DNA of 64,000 bases from positions 67,489,136 to 67,553,135 of the forward strand of contig CM055318.2 of assembly GCA_029255685.2 (NCBI GenBank). Direction: 5' to 3'. A model generated the notes under the pieces. That model had not been told where the DNA came from. It saw nothing but the letters and a program-made list of their open reading frames with translations, and searched no databases. Shown here in pieces: positions 21,896 to 31,778 of the stretch (its first letter is position 1; each line of letters opens with the position of its first letter). Source of the DNA: Silene conica (Eukaryota; Streptophyta; Magnoliopsida; Caryophyllales; Caryophyllaceae). A program made the translations under genes and the position numbers.

Positions 21896-22582
21896 AATGT
21901 TTATATATATAAATAATTAATGTTTAGATAATAAAAAAAATGAAAATACATGCCACATTTACCACATTTAGACGTAAAATGTTTAGATAATAAAAAAAAT
22001 TATGTTAATTAGACGTAAAATATTTAAATGTTGCTTTTGTTAATTTTAAAACACAAGAAAAGAAAAAAGCAAAGTCCATTAGTGTTTACTACAAAAAAAA
22101 ATACTTAAAAATTAATATTTTTTTAATATAATTGTTTTTTAAAAAATTGCAAATTTGTATTAATCAAACATTTTTTTATATTATTATTATTATTTAGTAT
22201 AATTTAATTAAATTTAAGTTATTTCTATTAATTTCAGCTTCATTTAGCTCAGTTCAGTTCAGCTCGATTAAATTCAGCTTAGTTCAGTTCAGCTCAGCTC
22301 GATTCAGTTCAGCTCAGTTCAGTTCAGCTCAGTTCAGTTCAGCTCAGCTCGATTCAGTTCAGTTCAGCTCAGTTCAGCTCAGTTCAGTTCAGTTCAGTTC
22401 AGCTCAGCCTCATTCAGTTCAGCTCAGTTCAGTTCAGCTCTAAAAAGCCAGAAAGAACAGGGCCTATATATTATACGAAGTACTTTATACCCAAATTTTT
22501 GACATTAGAAACGATTATATTTTTATCTAAAATAGATCACGTTTTACCGTTCTCAGCTTGTACATCTATTCCCACTTTTGTA

Positions 22583-22842
22583 CTTCCTCCATTCCAATCA
22601 ATTCTATACATTTGCTTTATTCACGTTTGTCAATACCCGTTTTCTTTTGCTAATATCTTTAGTTACATAACGATAAAAATTATAAAACTTTGATATTCAC
22701 AATGTACTCGGCAAGACAATTTAAACAAGATCCCACATGACTATCTTTTATGTTATATATTAGAAGTTGCGTCGAATATTCACTCGACTTGTGAATAGTG
22801 TCGAAAAAGTGAAATGTATAGAATTGATTGGAATGGAGGAAG
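22583..22842. mobile_element. Stowaway-like MITE, CTTCCTCC family
   Basis: TA lies on both flanks (22581-22582 and 22843-22844). Terminal inverted repeats are CTTCCTCCATTCCAATCAAT and its complement, extending to ATTCTATACATTT. This is the pattern of Stowaway (Tc1/mariner-derived) MITEs. Relatives occur at 24153, 24428 and 31232. Confidence 0.8.
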
Positions 22843-23056
22843 TATTTTTTTGGTGATAACTTTTGAGGGGAGTGTAAAGTGTTAATATTTAATAATATAT
22901 TATTTCGATGGGTTAAATAAATACCATCATGTAGATAGATAAGGTAAAAATAGACCATTGACTAATAAATTATTGTGTCTTATCTATCAACATAAATAAA
23001 TTTACTTCGTCTATAAATTTACGACGGATATACCGTAACAAGCGAAACCACCCGAC

Positions 23057-23728
23057 TAGGGATGGCAGTCTCACCCTGACCCTGTGGATATCCATCCACC
23101 CGAAATTAAATGGGTGGCATATGGATGATGATTTTTTTTACAATTTAGGGTGGGATATGGATATGGGTGAATTTAGGGTGGGGTATGGATCATGGTCTAC
23201 CACCCGCTTATCACCCGACGGATATCCTAAATTAATAAGTATAATTATTTTTTTTCTAAAAAGTATTAATAAATATTTTGATTAGAAAAATGCTGTCAAT
23301 TTATAAAGTTTTTTTTAAAATAAACTCAGAAACTACTCGTTAATGTTTTGTTGCACTTTTTTATGGGCGTGTAAAACTTGTACGGATTAGTTTCGCAGTT
23401 GTAAGTTGTAAAATTGTAAATATGGTTAACATGATTAAAATTTATGTTCAATTTTCTCAAAAAACTATGTAATCCGGAATTGTTTGGTAATGTACGCTTT
23501 AAATTTTATCGTCTTAGGTGTATATTTTTGATATATCGCCTTGAAATTTATGAGGGTGGAAATATCCAACGGGTGCCCACTCCACCCGCTTCACCCGGTG
23601 GATATGGATATGAATGGATGAAAAAAATATTAAACGGAAAAGGGTGGGATATGGATAACCACAAATTAAATGGATATGAATATGGATACGGCTCCACCCC
23701 ATCCATATCCCACCCATTGCCATCCCTA
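23057..23728. mobile_element. hAT-type non-autonomous element (672 bp)
   Basis: Termini TAGGGATGGCA and TGCCATCCCTA are perfect inverted repeats of 11 bp. An exact 8-bp duplication, CACCCGAC, flanks them (23049-23056 and 23729-23736), the hallmark of hAT insertion. The subterminal parts are packed with GGATATGGATATGGG and CCACCC motifs in both orientations, probably transposase-binding repeats. ORFs in it merely read these repeats. No transposase is present. Confidence 0.85.
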
Positions 23729-23736
23729 CACCCGAC

Positions 23737-24152
23737 TAATAATAGGTGGGTAACAAGAATTAGTGCATGTGATAATAGTAATAATTGAACTATAGGAGTG
23801 TGAGAAAAATGGCGATATGGACAAGAAAAGGACAATGGAGTTAGGAAAGAGACAAAGGGTAAAAAGACACGTGGCGAGACAGGGTGGTAAGTTGAAAAGG
23901 TCAAACAGTGACTAAGGACTATATGGTGCAAGGACAGGACAGTGCATGCAGATGCTGCAGAAAATGCAGAATGCTGCTGCTGCTGCTGCACTTGTACAGC
24001 TGCAGAGATGCAGATGCCTTCGCCTCTCTTTCATTGTGCTTACATTATTGGATCACCCCTCTTTTATCTTATCCTCTTTTTCCATTTTACTTCCCTTTTC
24101 TTCTTTCTAAGAAATATTCGTCTTAAATTTAAAGTGGTTTACCTAATTAATA
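23737..24152. other. Gene-free stretch with CTG/CAG-rich patch
   Basis: A GCTGCTGCTGCTGCTGCAC run and several TGCAGATGC motifs lie at 23940-24020. No domain is recognisable in the short ORFs, which are Cys-rich only because of TGC triplets. Confidence 0.5.
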
Positions 24153-24410
24153 CTTCATCCATTCATATCCACATTACACATTTCTTTTTTTCACGTTGCC
24201 AACGCGTCTTTTGTACGGTAAATATTGTTAGCTACGTATTTTCAAAAATTATAAAAATTAGATATTAATAATATACTCGTAAAGACGAATAAAACTAGAT
24301 CCCACATGAATATAATTTTATTTACGTATCGAAAGAAAATCGAATTTGAATGGTTGTTTGTGAATAGTGTGTAAAATAGAAATGTGTAACGTGGATTTGA
24401 ATGGAGGGAG
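24153..24410. mobile_element. Stowaway-like MITE, CTTCATCC copy
   Basis: TA flanks (24151-24152 and 24411-24412) and inverted ends CTTCATCCATTCATATCCAC and TGGATTTGAATGGAGGGAG. The interior lines up with the copies at 22583 and 31232 (AAAATTATAAAA, GATCCCACATGA, GTGAATAGTGT). Confidence 0.7.
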
Positions 24411-24490
24411 TACGGAATAGAATTTTACTTCCTCCCTTTCAATCAATTCCGTACATTTAATTTTTTGGGCACTATTTATAAGTCGAGTAA

Positions 24491-25579
24491 GGCCCTGTTC
24501 TTTCTGGCTTTTTAGAGCTGAACTGAACTGAGCTGAACTGAATGGAGCTGAACTGAACTGAACTGAGCTGAGCTGAACTGAACTGAACTGAGCTGAGCTG
24601 AGCTGAATCGAGTTGAGCTGAACTGAACTAAATTTAATTGAGCTGAACTGAACTGAGCTGAATGAAGCTGAAATTAATAGAAAAAACTTAAGTTTAATTA
24701 AAATAATATAAAAAAAACTAATGATAATAATATAAAAAAAAATGTTTGATTAATACAAATTTGCGATTTTTTAAAAAACAATTATATTAAAAAAATATTA
24801 ATTTTTAAGTATTTCTTTTTTGTAGTAAATTCTAATGGACTTTGTTTTTTCTTTTCTTTTGTTTTAAAATTAACAAAAGCAACATTTGAATATTTTACGT
24901 CTAATTTACATTAATTATTTTTTTATTATCTAAACATTTTACATCTAAATGTGGTAAATGTGGCATGTATTTCATATTTTTTATTATCTAAACATTAATT
25001 ATTTTTATATATAAACATTTATAGGTAAATATTATTTGGTGGATTCGGGATACCCGAATACACTTGGGTATTTGTCTCCTATTAGCCATCCAAACGTGAG
25101 AAACCATGTGCCTGAATATAAGCATGCACCTCCTAGCGGAATATTTGAACATTTTAATTATCGACATTCATCTTTCAGGATGACGGTTGAAATGACGTTT
25201 GGTCAGCTGAAGAGAAGGTGGAAGGTGTTAAAAAACATGCCACAAATGACAACGAAATATCAAATGTCAATTATCGTATCCGCTTTTACACTTCATAATT
25301 TCATTCGGATGCATAAACCTGGTATTCCAGTTATACAACATCAAAGTATTCAAGGAAGAACAGATTCAAACATGGATGATAAAGAACGGAAGAAATTCAT
25401 GGAAAAAGTTCGAAAAAAAATTGAAAAAAAAGGGTGCGATATTGGTGTCCATAATCAAGATGATAACAATAATAATTATAATAAGAATTATTAATTAATA
25501 ATAATAAATAGAATAATAAATAAATAAATATAATAATAATAATAATAACAAAAACAACAACAACAATAATAACAACAAC

Positions 25580-25637
<58 letters not shown>

Positions 25638-25822
25638 TACTTAATAAAGTCGAGCTGAACTGAACTGAAATGAGTTAAACGAAGCTGAGCTGAACTGAAC
25701 TGAACTGAATAGAGCTGAGTTGAACTGAACTGAGCTGAACTGAACTGAACTGAACTGAATTGAACTGAATAGAGCTGAGCTGAACTGAAACGATCTGAAA
25801 ATACGCCAGAAAGAACAGGGCC
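24491..25822. mobile_element. PIF/Harbinger-type element, copy 3 (1332 bp, opposite orientation)
   Basis: The left end is GGCCCTGTTCTTTCTGGCTT and the right end is CGCCAGAAAGAACAGGGCC. TAA flanks both sides (24488-24490 and 25823-25825). Pentamer arrays (CTGAA/CTGAG) lie at about 24515-24670 and 25650-25800, and a compound microsatellite (ATA/ACA)n at about 25525-25636. Orientation is reversed relative to copies 1 and 2. It holds the best preserved transposase remnant of the three. Confidence 0.85.
25022..25497 (+). pseudogene. PIF/Harbinger (DDE_Tnp_4) transposase, C-terminal 152 residues, open
   Basis: The frame is open from before 25036 to the stop at 25492-25494. Recognisable are VDSGYPNTLGYLSP (second catalytic Asp), the FNYRHSSFRMTVEMTFGQLK block with the catalytic Glu, LKRRWKVLKNMP, and ALHN/TLHNFIR near the end, then a Lys-rich and Asn-rich tail. 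These match the C-terminal half of HARBI1-like nucleases. The N-terminal half and the first catalytic Asp are missing. Upstream sequence in the element is AT-rich and intron-like, and is shared with copies 1 and 2. So this is an internally deleted derivative, not a gene damaged independently. It may be expressed, but cannot be a complete nuclease. Confidence 0.8.
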
Positions 25823-26050
25823 TAAATTTTCGACACAACTTCTAATATATAATATAAAAAATAGTCCTATAAAATCTTATTAAAATTGTCTTACCGAATA
25901 TGTGAATATAAAGTTTTATAATTTTCAATGATATCTAACTAAAGGTATTAATAAAAGAAAATGGGATTCACAAACGTAAATAAAACAAATGTATAAAATT
26001 GATTGAAATAGAGAAAATAATAAAGTCTCATTTTCGACTACCATCTGTGA

Positions 26051-27094
26051 GACCATCTCCAACCATACACTATACTCCTCCTCATCTCACTCTCTCTAAT
26101 CACTTCTTACTCATCCACCTCATTAATTCTCAACTTTTCAATTTACAACCAAAATATTCTTCCAACAATAATTTACACTTATTCCTCATTACTCTCTTTC
26201 ATAATTTATCTCTCTTACTCTAACCTACCCCACACATTTTTACATCAAAAAATTATTTTTGTAATTTATTCGGGTTTTCAACTCGATAATTATTCGATTT
26301 CGATTTTATTATAAAAAATAGGGAACCGTTTTTTTTCCAAGACAATTATTGAGCTTATTAATTATTGTTGTAAGCTCGATAACTTTTTTTTACTATAACT
26401 CAAAAATTTAAATAGAGAGTTGAGGACAATATAGTTGTTGGTAATTTAAATAGAGAAATTTTGAATTCAAACTACAACAAAATAATGACTCAGTCAATTT
26501 AATCAAACGACTACTTGCGAATATTACATAAATTTAATTAAACACAAAAATGCATAAAACGATAAAGGAAATACAATAAATTAAAAGACGGTTGAAAAAC
26601 AAAATAATACAACACTAATTGAGGTCGCCAAATTTTTGCCAAATGTTTTCAATTAGATATGCTCTTAACACTTGATGTGACCTTGTATTTCTTATACGAT
26701 TTCTTAAATGTCCGTTAGAAAACGATGTAAATAAAATAAAAAATGAAAGAGAATAAAAAATATGTCAAATATTACTACCTATTTGTAGAGAAAAATAAAA
26801 TAAAAATTATGGCGTTATTATTTTTTTCAAAAAAATCAGTTACATATCAATTATTTAAACAAATAAAATTTACTTAACAAAATAATAACTAAATAATTCA
26901 TCCTCAAACCACATGACATCATCAAAAAAAAAAAAAACCAATTTTCTTCTCTTCTGGTGCAGCGTTTCAATCCTCAATGTTTAGCACAATGTTTTCTTCC
27001 TCAATTATTTGAGGATCAATATTCATTGTTGGAGACCTTCATTTGCTATTCCTCAAGTTTTCAAGTAGAGCAATCCTCATGGTTGAGGATGCTC
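26051..27094. mobile_element. Second Harbinger-like element with GACCATCTCCAACCAT end
   Basis: The left end GACCATCTCCAACCATACAC and the right end CATGGTTGAGGATGCTC are imperfect inverted complements. TGA lies on both flanks (26048-26050 and 27095-27097). On the minus strand at about 26618-26695 a short frame reads RSHQVLRAYLIENIWQKFGD, which resembles the C-terminus of plant Harbinger-type transposases (..LRxDLIEHxWxxFG). It is otherwise degraded, and is a different family from the GGCCCTG elements. Confidence 0.5.
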
Positions 27095-27273
27095 TGACGA
27101 TAACCACTTGACCAGGTAGCCTCCGAAAGGGGTGACTTACATGGTTCATGTAGTGGTGCCGGAATGTATGGGCCCGAAAGATTCACCCCCTCGTCATCAA
27201 TTTCTTTTGACATTTTCCAGACACAAATTTTCGAATAAGACGGTTTTACATCGTAAAACGATCCATTTTTATA

Positions 27274-27570
27274 CTCCCTTCTATTCAACATAACCTTCCC
27301 TATTTCTTTTTTTCGTTTATTCACAATACCTTCCCTATTTCCTTATTTAGTAAAGTTTTTATACATATTTTAATCACTTTACCGCACCACAATACCCACC
27401 ATACTCATATTTTATACTTATTTTAATCACCTTACTCACAACAATTACCCCACAATACATACTCTATCTCCAATTAACCAAAACCATACCAATACTTTCC
27501 TATATAATAATTCCCTCCTTATTCTTTGTGTCTTCCCCAAATAGGGAAGGTTATGTTGAATAGGAGAGAG
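27274..27570. mobile_element. Stowaway-type MITE, CTCCCTTC family
   Basis: TA flanks both sides. Ends CTCCCTTCTATTCAACATAA and TTATGTTGAATAGGAGAGAG are near-perfect inverted repeats, extended by CCTTCCCTATTT. Relatives with the same style lie at 29848-30142 and 47002-47278. Confidence 0.8.
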
Positions 27571-27619
27571 TAATAAATTTGCTCATTTAATATTAATAAT
27601 GAGTTATCTTTTTATATAA

Positions 27620-29822
27620 CTAGTTTTTGAACCCGTGCAATACACGGGTGTTAACGAAAATTTTATTATAAATAAAGACTTTCGTAATTTTTAAATTTAG
27701 TAAATAACAAAGTTTTAGAAATTCTTTGTCTACCCAAACATTTTGATGATTTTATGTTATGTCCGTTTTATTCGAAATATATTCTTCTTTTTCCTCGACT
27801 TTTTATTACGAAGTATGTGAATCGAAATCGAAACTGTGGACATAAAATCATTGTACATTTCATTAACATTTTTATTTATGCAATAAATAATTAATTTTAC
27901 TCATTGTTTTACATTCTTTTTATCATATTATCTATCTGTCACATCTGCTCTTGTTTGTTATCCTCTCAGTAACTCAGTTCTCTACCTCCACTCCCATTTT
28001 TTCTTGCATCCACCATGGCCTAGACGTTAGGAAGCATCGTTCGCCATCACTGACCGACTACTGCTAGAACCACCAGTAGACCTTCTTAAAATGTCAATAC
28101 TTGACTCTCAATATTGTAAATCATTTGTCCATGCAACATAGTTAATTTGAGATATTTAAAATGGAATATTGAACAATAAAATTAAATTGGATAAAGTTCT
28201 TTTCCCCGACACCTTATACTCATTATCTTTCAAATTCAGAATGTAAATTGCATTTTTCCTACTAATCCCTTCTATTGTACCTTCTCCAACCTTCTTGATC
28301 CATTCCTCAGATTCTCGTAACTCTTCAACTTTTATATAGGAACTTCGCAAATTAATGATAGTTGGTATTATTTATAATTAATGTAAATGGACCTAAAATG
28401 ACTTAAAATAAGTAATATAGCACAGTTGGCATTATTTATATAAAAATAGAAAATCAATTACCAACCCTAATTTAGAAAAAGTTTTTTACAAAATTAACAT
28501 AAAATCACTCCTAATTCCTTGTCGTGAAATAAACCGGCTCGAATTGGTCCGATCTAAAGGAGCCAAAATGACTCAACAAAACAAATCGGAATCAGACACA
28601 ACACCAAATGAGTCAACCCACCGGTAAGTATCATATATATATATATATATAAAATATGATACATTCACAAAGTTGTTATTGTGAATGATGGCGTCTCGAC
28701 AAATAACACCATCAAAACATAAATAAATACACAAACATATCAAACAATATCATGCAGAGCAAGTATATGAACGATAGACAAACTCAGAAAAAAGGAAAAA
28801 CATTATTTATATATGAGAAACCTTAAACTCAAATCCGATTAGAAGACCAACACCAATTGTTTAAGTGAATATTATTAGGGGTTAATATTATATATGGTGT
28901 TACGATACAAAATCTTTTCCAAAAATGTATATTGATTGCTCATGTTTGACTACATTCAATAATTGGTTATGAGTTATGACATCTTAAAATTTATCAATTT
29001 AGGAATGAATTTAATTACATTATCTAAAATAAGCTACCTTTATTTTATGTTATTTGATATTATATTGTTGTTAAAGTTACTCGAATCTTAAATTCTAGGA
29101 TTTTAGTTATGGCAATACTGTAAATGGCATAATCAGGCGATAATTTACTCCTAAAATCACGCTAACAATCTACTATCAATGGTAAATTCCACCACATTTA
29201 TATCAAATCTATTATATATAATAATTTTTGTATATACCCTAGATATTTGCTGTTATGAACAATCCATTTTACATTTAGTGATATAGTCGCATAAGAGCAG
29301 ATAAATGCAATAAAAATTTTAAAAATATTTAAATTTGGCATGAATTTCGGATATAATTGAGTTATTTAAATTTGGCATGTGATATAATTGAGTTATTTGA
29401 TGAAAAAGTTATTTATAAATGGAGTTATTTGAGGAAAAATATTTAAATTTGGCATGAATTTCAGTATTGGTAATAAAAAAGAGTGAATTCCGGAATCGGT
29501 ATATTTGAGGAAAAAATATGTAAATATATAGCATATCATTTACGTCATTTATTATTAGACAATTAATCTAATTGTTAAGGCATGGATTTTGGAAACTGAA
29601 GAATTAAATATAAGAATTTCGGAATTCGTATGTAATATGATTAAATTTAAGACTAAAATATTAATGCTCCACTTATTTCGCCAATAATATATCACATTAA
29701 TACACCAGAAAATGACACGTGGTGTTCGAATAAGGTGTGACACGTGGCGTTCGAATGAGGTATGACACGTGGCGACGTATAGGGTAGTTGGTATTTGCTT
29801 TAATATAATACGGAGTATATGA
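27620..29822 (-). mobile_element. Non-autonomous Helitron (2.2 kb)
   Basis: On the minus strand the 5' end reads TCATATACTCCGTATTATAT (host A at 29823). The 3' end has the hairpin CCCGTGTATTGCACGGG, then TTCAAAAA, then CTAG, followed by host T (27619). Near the 5' end are three spaced ACACGTGGC/T repeats (29710-29780). No Rep-helicase frame is visible. The 5' boundary is less certain than the 3' one. Confidence 0.6.
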
Positions 29823-29847
29823 TGGGAACCATCTCACACAACAATTA

Positions 29848-30142
29848 CTCTCTCCTATTCTGAATAACTATCACATTTGCCGTTTTCGTCTAGTCACGTA
29901 AATGTCACATATTCCATTTTGGGACATTGTTTATACTTATTTTATTCACTTTAACCCACAATAATACTCCACCTTACCCCACAACATTACTTATTTTAAT
30001 CACCTCTACTCACAATAATAATCAATAATATATTCCCTTTCTCCAATCTTCCCACCCCACACATTACTTTACATTAAACAAATGAATTCCTTAATTCCCG
30101 TACCCGACCCGAAATGAGACAGTTATTGGGAATAGGAAGGAG
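29848..30142. mobile_element. Stowaway-type MITE, CTCTCTCC copy
   Basis: TA flanks (29846-29847 and 30143-30144). Ends CTCTCTCCTATTCTGAATAA and TTATTGGGAATAGGAAGGAG are inverted repeats. The interior is rich in CACTTTAACCCACAATAATAC, as in the copies at 27.3 and 47.0 kb. Confidence 0.75.
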
Positions 30143-30234
30143 TACTATTTTTCAGACAATACCTTAGTATGCTTTTTACCGATCTTAAAATAAGGCGATT
30201 AAGTTTTGCTCTTTTTGGTTGAATAAAGTTGACT

Positions 30235-30588
30235 TAGACCATTCCGAAGCAACAAGTCAATTTAATCGGGTCAATTGCATATTAAGCCTTAATGTCTCCT
30301 TATTGACCTTGACCACTTAAACCCTCCCAAGCAGAAAGTCACGACCTAGGTCAATAAACCCTCCCAAACAACCACTTTTTTAGCTTTTTTTTTTCTCTTT
30401 TTCTTAAATGCTTGGAACCAATTAAAATGTGCCACGTACGAGGTCGATTGGTGAGTCAATTTATCTCAAATTGGGTCGATTTGTGACTCAAATCGACTTG
30501 AGTCAATTCTAATTGATTTCTTAATTACAATTAACTTGACTCAACCCCAAATCGATCTCCCAATCGACTTTGCTTGGGGAAGGTCTTA
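30235..30588. mobile_element. MITE of the GACCATCC family, copy 3
   Basis: Left end TAGACCATTCCGAAGCAAC, right end GCTTGGGGAAGGTCTTA. The interior uses GTCAATTT, GACTCAA and TCGATTTG motifs and lines up with the adjacent copy. Confidence 0.65.
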
Positions 30589-30595
30589 GTTCACG

Positions 30596-30935
30596 TTAGA
30601 CCATCCACAAGCAAAAGGTCGATTTAATCGAGTCAATAACATATTAACCCTTAATCTCACCTTATTGACATTGACCCTCTTTTACCCTCCCAAGCAAAAG
30701 GTCGATTTAATCGAGTCAATAACATAGTTTATCTTTTCTTTTTTTTCCTTTTCTAATTTGTAACCAATGAGGATGTGACACATAAAGAGTCAATAGGTGG
30801 GTCAATTTCCTCCATCTTGGGTCACAAATTGACTCTCAACACTCATGGGTCAATACTAATTTGCTATTAATTGTAATTAACTTGACCCAAGCAAGCAATT
30901 GACCTAACAATTGACCTTGCTTGGAGATGGTCTTA
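30596..30935. mobile_element. MITE of the GACCATCC family, copy 4, eight bases from copy 3
   Basis: Left end TTAGACCATCCACAAGCAAA, right end GCTTGGAGATGGTCTTA. It follows copy 3 after only a few bases (GTTCACG). An inner phrase, AAAGGTCGATTTAATCGAG, is itself repeated at about 30617 and 30697, so the element has an internal duplication. Confidence 0.7.
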
Positions 30936-31231
30936 ACTAAATTAACATTGAACTAAGATTTAATTTATGAAGAAATATGCTTAATTTGTGAAGAAATAAG
31001 CTTAATTAAACTGAACTTAATTAAACTAAAACTTAAACTAAGCCAGAAGAACATAACTTACTGTTGAAGATATTATCCGTTGAGATTAGAAGAAAATTGA
31101 CTCATTTAAGACGGAAGTATCCGTCTTAACCTTAAGATAGTTAAATAATACTAACTCATTTGTATAAATAAGACAAATATATTGCTTTTTTACTAGATTT
31201 TTTCATTTTGTCTCATTTACACAAATTGCTA

Positions 31232-31524
31232 CTTCCCCTTCCAATCAATTCTATACATTTGCTTTATTCACGTTTGTCAATACTCGTTTTCTTTTGTTAT
31301 ATTCACGTTTGTCAATACTCGTTTTCTTTTGTTATTATCTTTAGTTCCCTATCGATAAAAATTATAAAACTTCGATATTCACAATGTACTCTATAAGACA
31401 ATTTAAAAAAAATCTCACATGACTATCTTTTATGTTATATTTTAGAAGTTGTGTCGAAAATTCACTCGATTTATGAACAATGTCTATAAAGTAAAATGTA
31501 TAGAATTGATTGAAATGGAGGAAG
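31232..31524. mobile_element. Stowaway-like MITE, CTTCCCCTTCC copy
   Basis: TA flanks (31230-31231 and 31525-31526) and inverted ends. The same interior as the copy at 22583, plus an internal duplication of TTCACGTTTGTCAATACTCG (about 31267 and 31302). Confidence 0.75.
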
Positions 31525-31778
31525 TATTATTTAAAATGGATATATTCATGGCGAGACTTATAGATATTGAAGTTAGAAATCTTTAAAATGTTGATCAGAC
31601 TAAAGGTATCTGGTTCAAAATGCGTTGAAATTTGATCACCACAATATATAATGGGGCGCGTAAATCAGGCCAAATCAAATCATAAAATTCCTCACACTCC
31701 TACTATAGATCATTTCCAGTAGCAATCTGGTTATTATTGTCACATCATTTTTTAAGCAACAACCATTTTAACCTATAA

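Larger units (their letters stand above)
18565..22464. mobile_element. PIF/Harbinger-type element, copy 2, interrupted by a LINE
   Basis: The left end is GGCCCTGTTCTTTCTGGCTT and the right end is AAGCCAGAAAGAACAGGGCC. TAT flanks both sides (18562-18564 and 22465-22467), a slight departure from the TAA/TTA of the sisters. Pentamer arrays lie at about 18590-18785 and 22240-22440. A compound TTA/TTG microsatellite lies at about 18811-18985. The transposase remnant is split by the LINE at 19277-21644. Without the LINE the element is about 1.5 kb, close to copies 1 and 3. Confidence 0.85.
24428..26017. mobile_element. Stowaway-like MITE split by Harbinger copy 3
   Basis: The left part (24428-24490) starts CTTCCTCCCTTTCAATCAAT after TA. 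The right part (25823-26017) carries on with the interior of the same family (TTCGACACAACTTCTAATAT) and ends in ATTGATTGAAATAGAGAAAA followed by TA. The two halves join across the TAA target duplication of the inserted Harbinger element. Confidence 0.7.

Noticed and set aside
23444..23991. Overlapping ORFs on both strands with YGYEW/HPLPS-type repeats
   Set aside because: They arise from the GGATATGG repeats of the hAT-type element and its flank.
25999..26223. ORF of 74 residues
   Set aside because: Lies across a MITE end and the start of another Harbinger-like element; no homology recognised.
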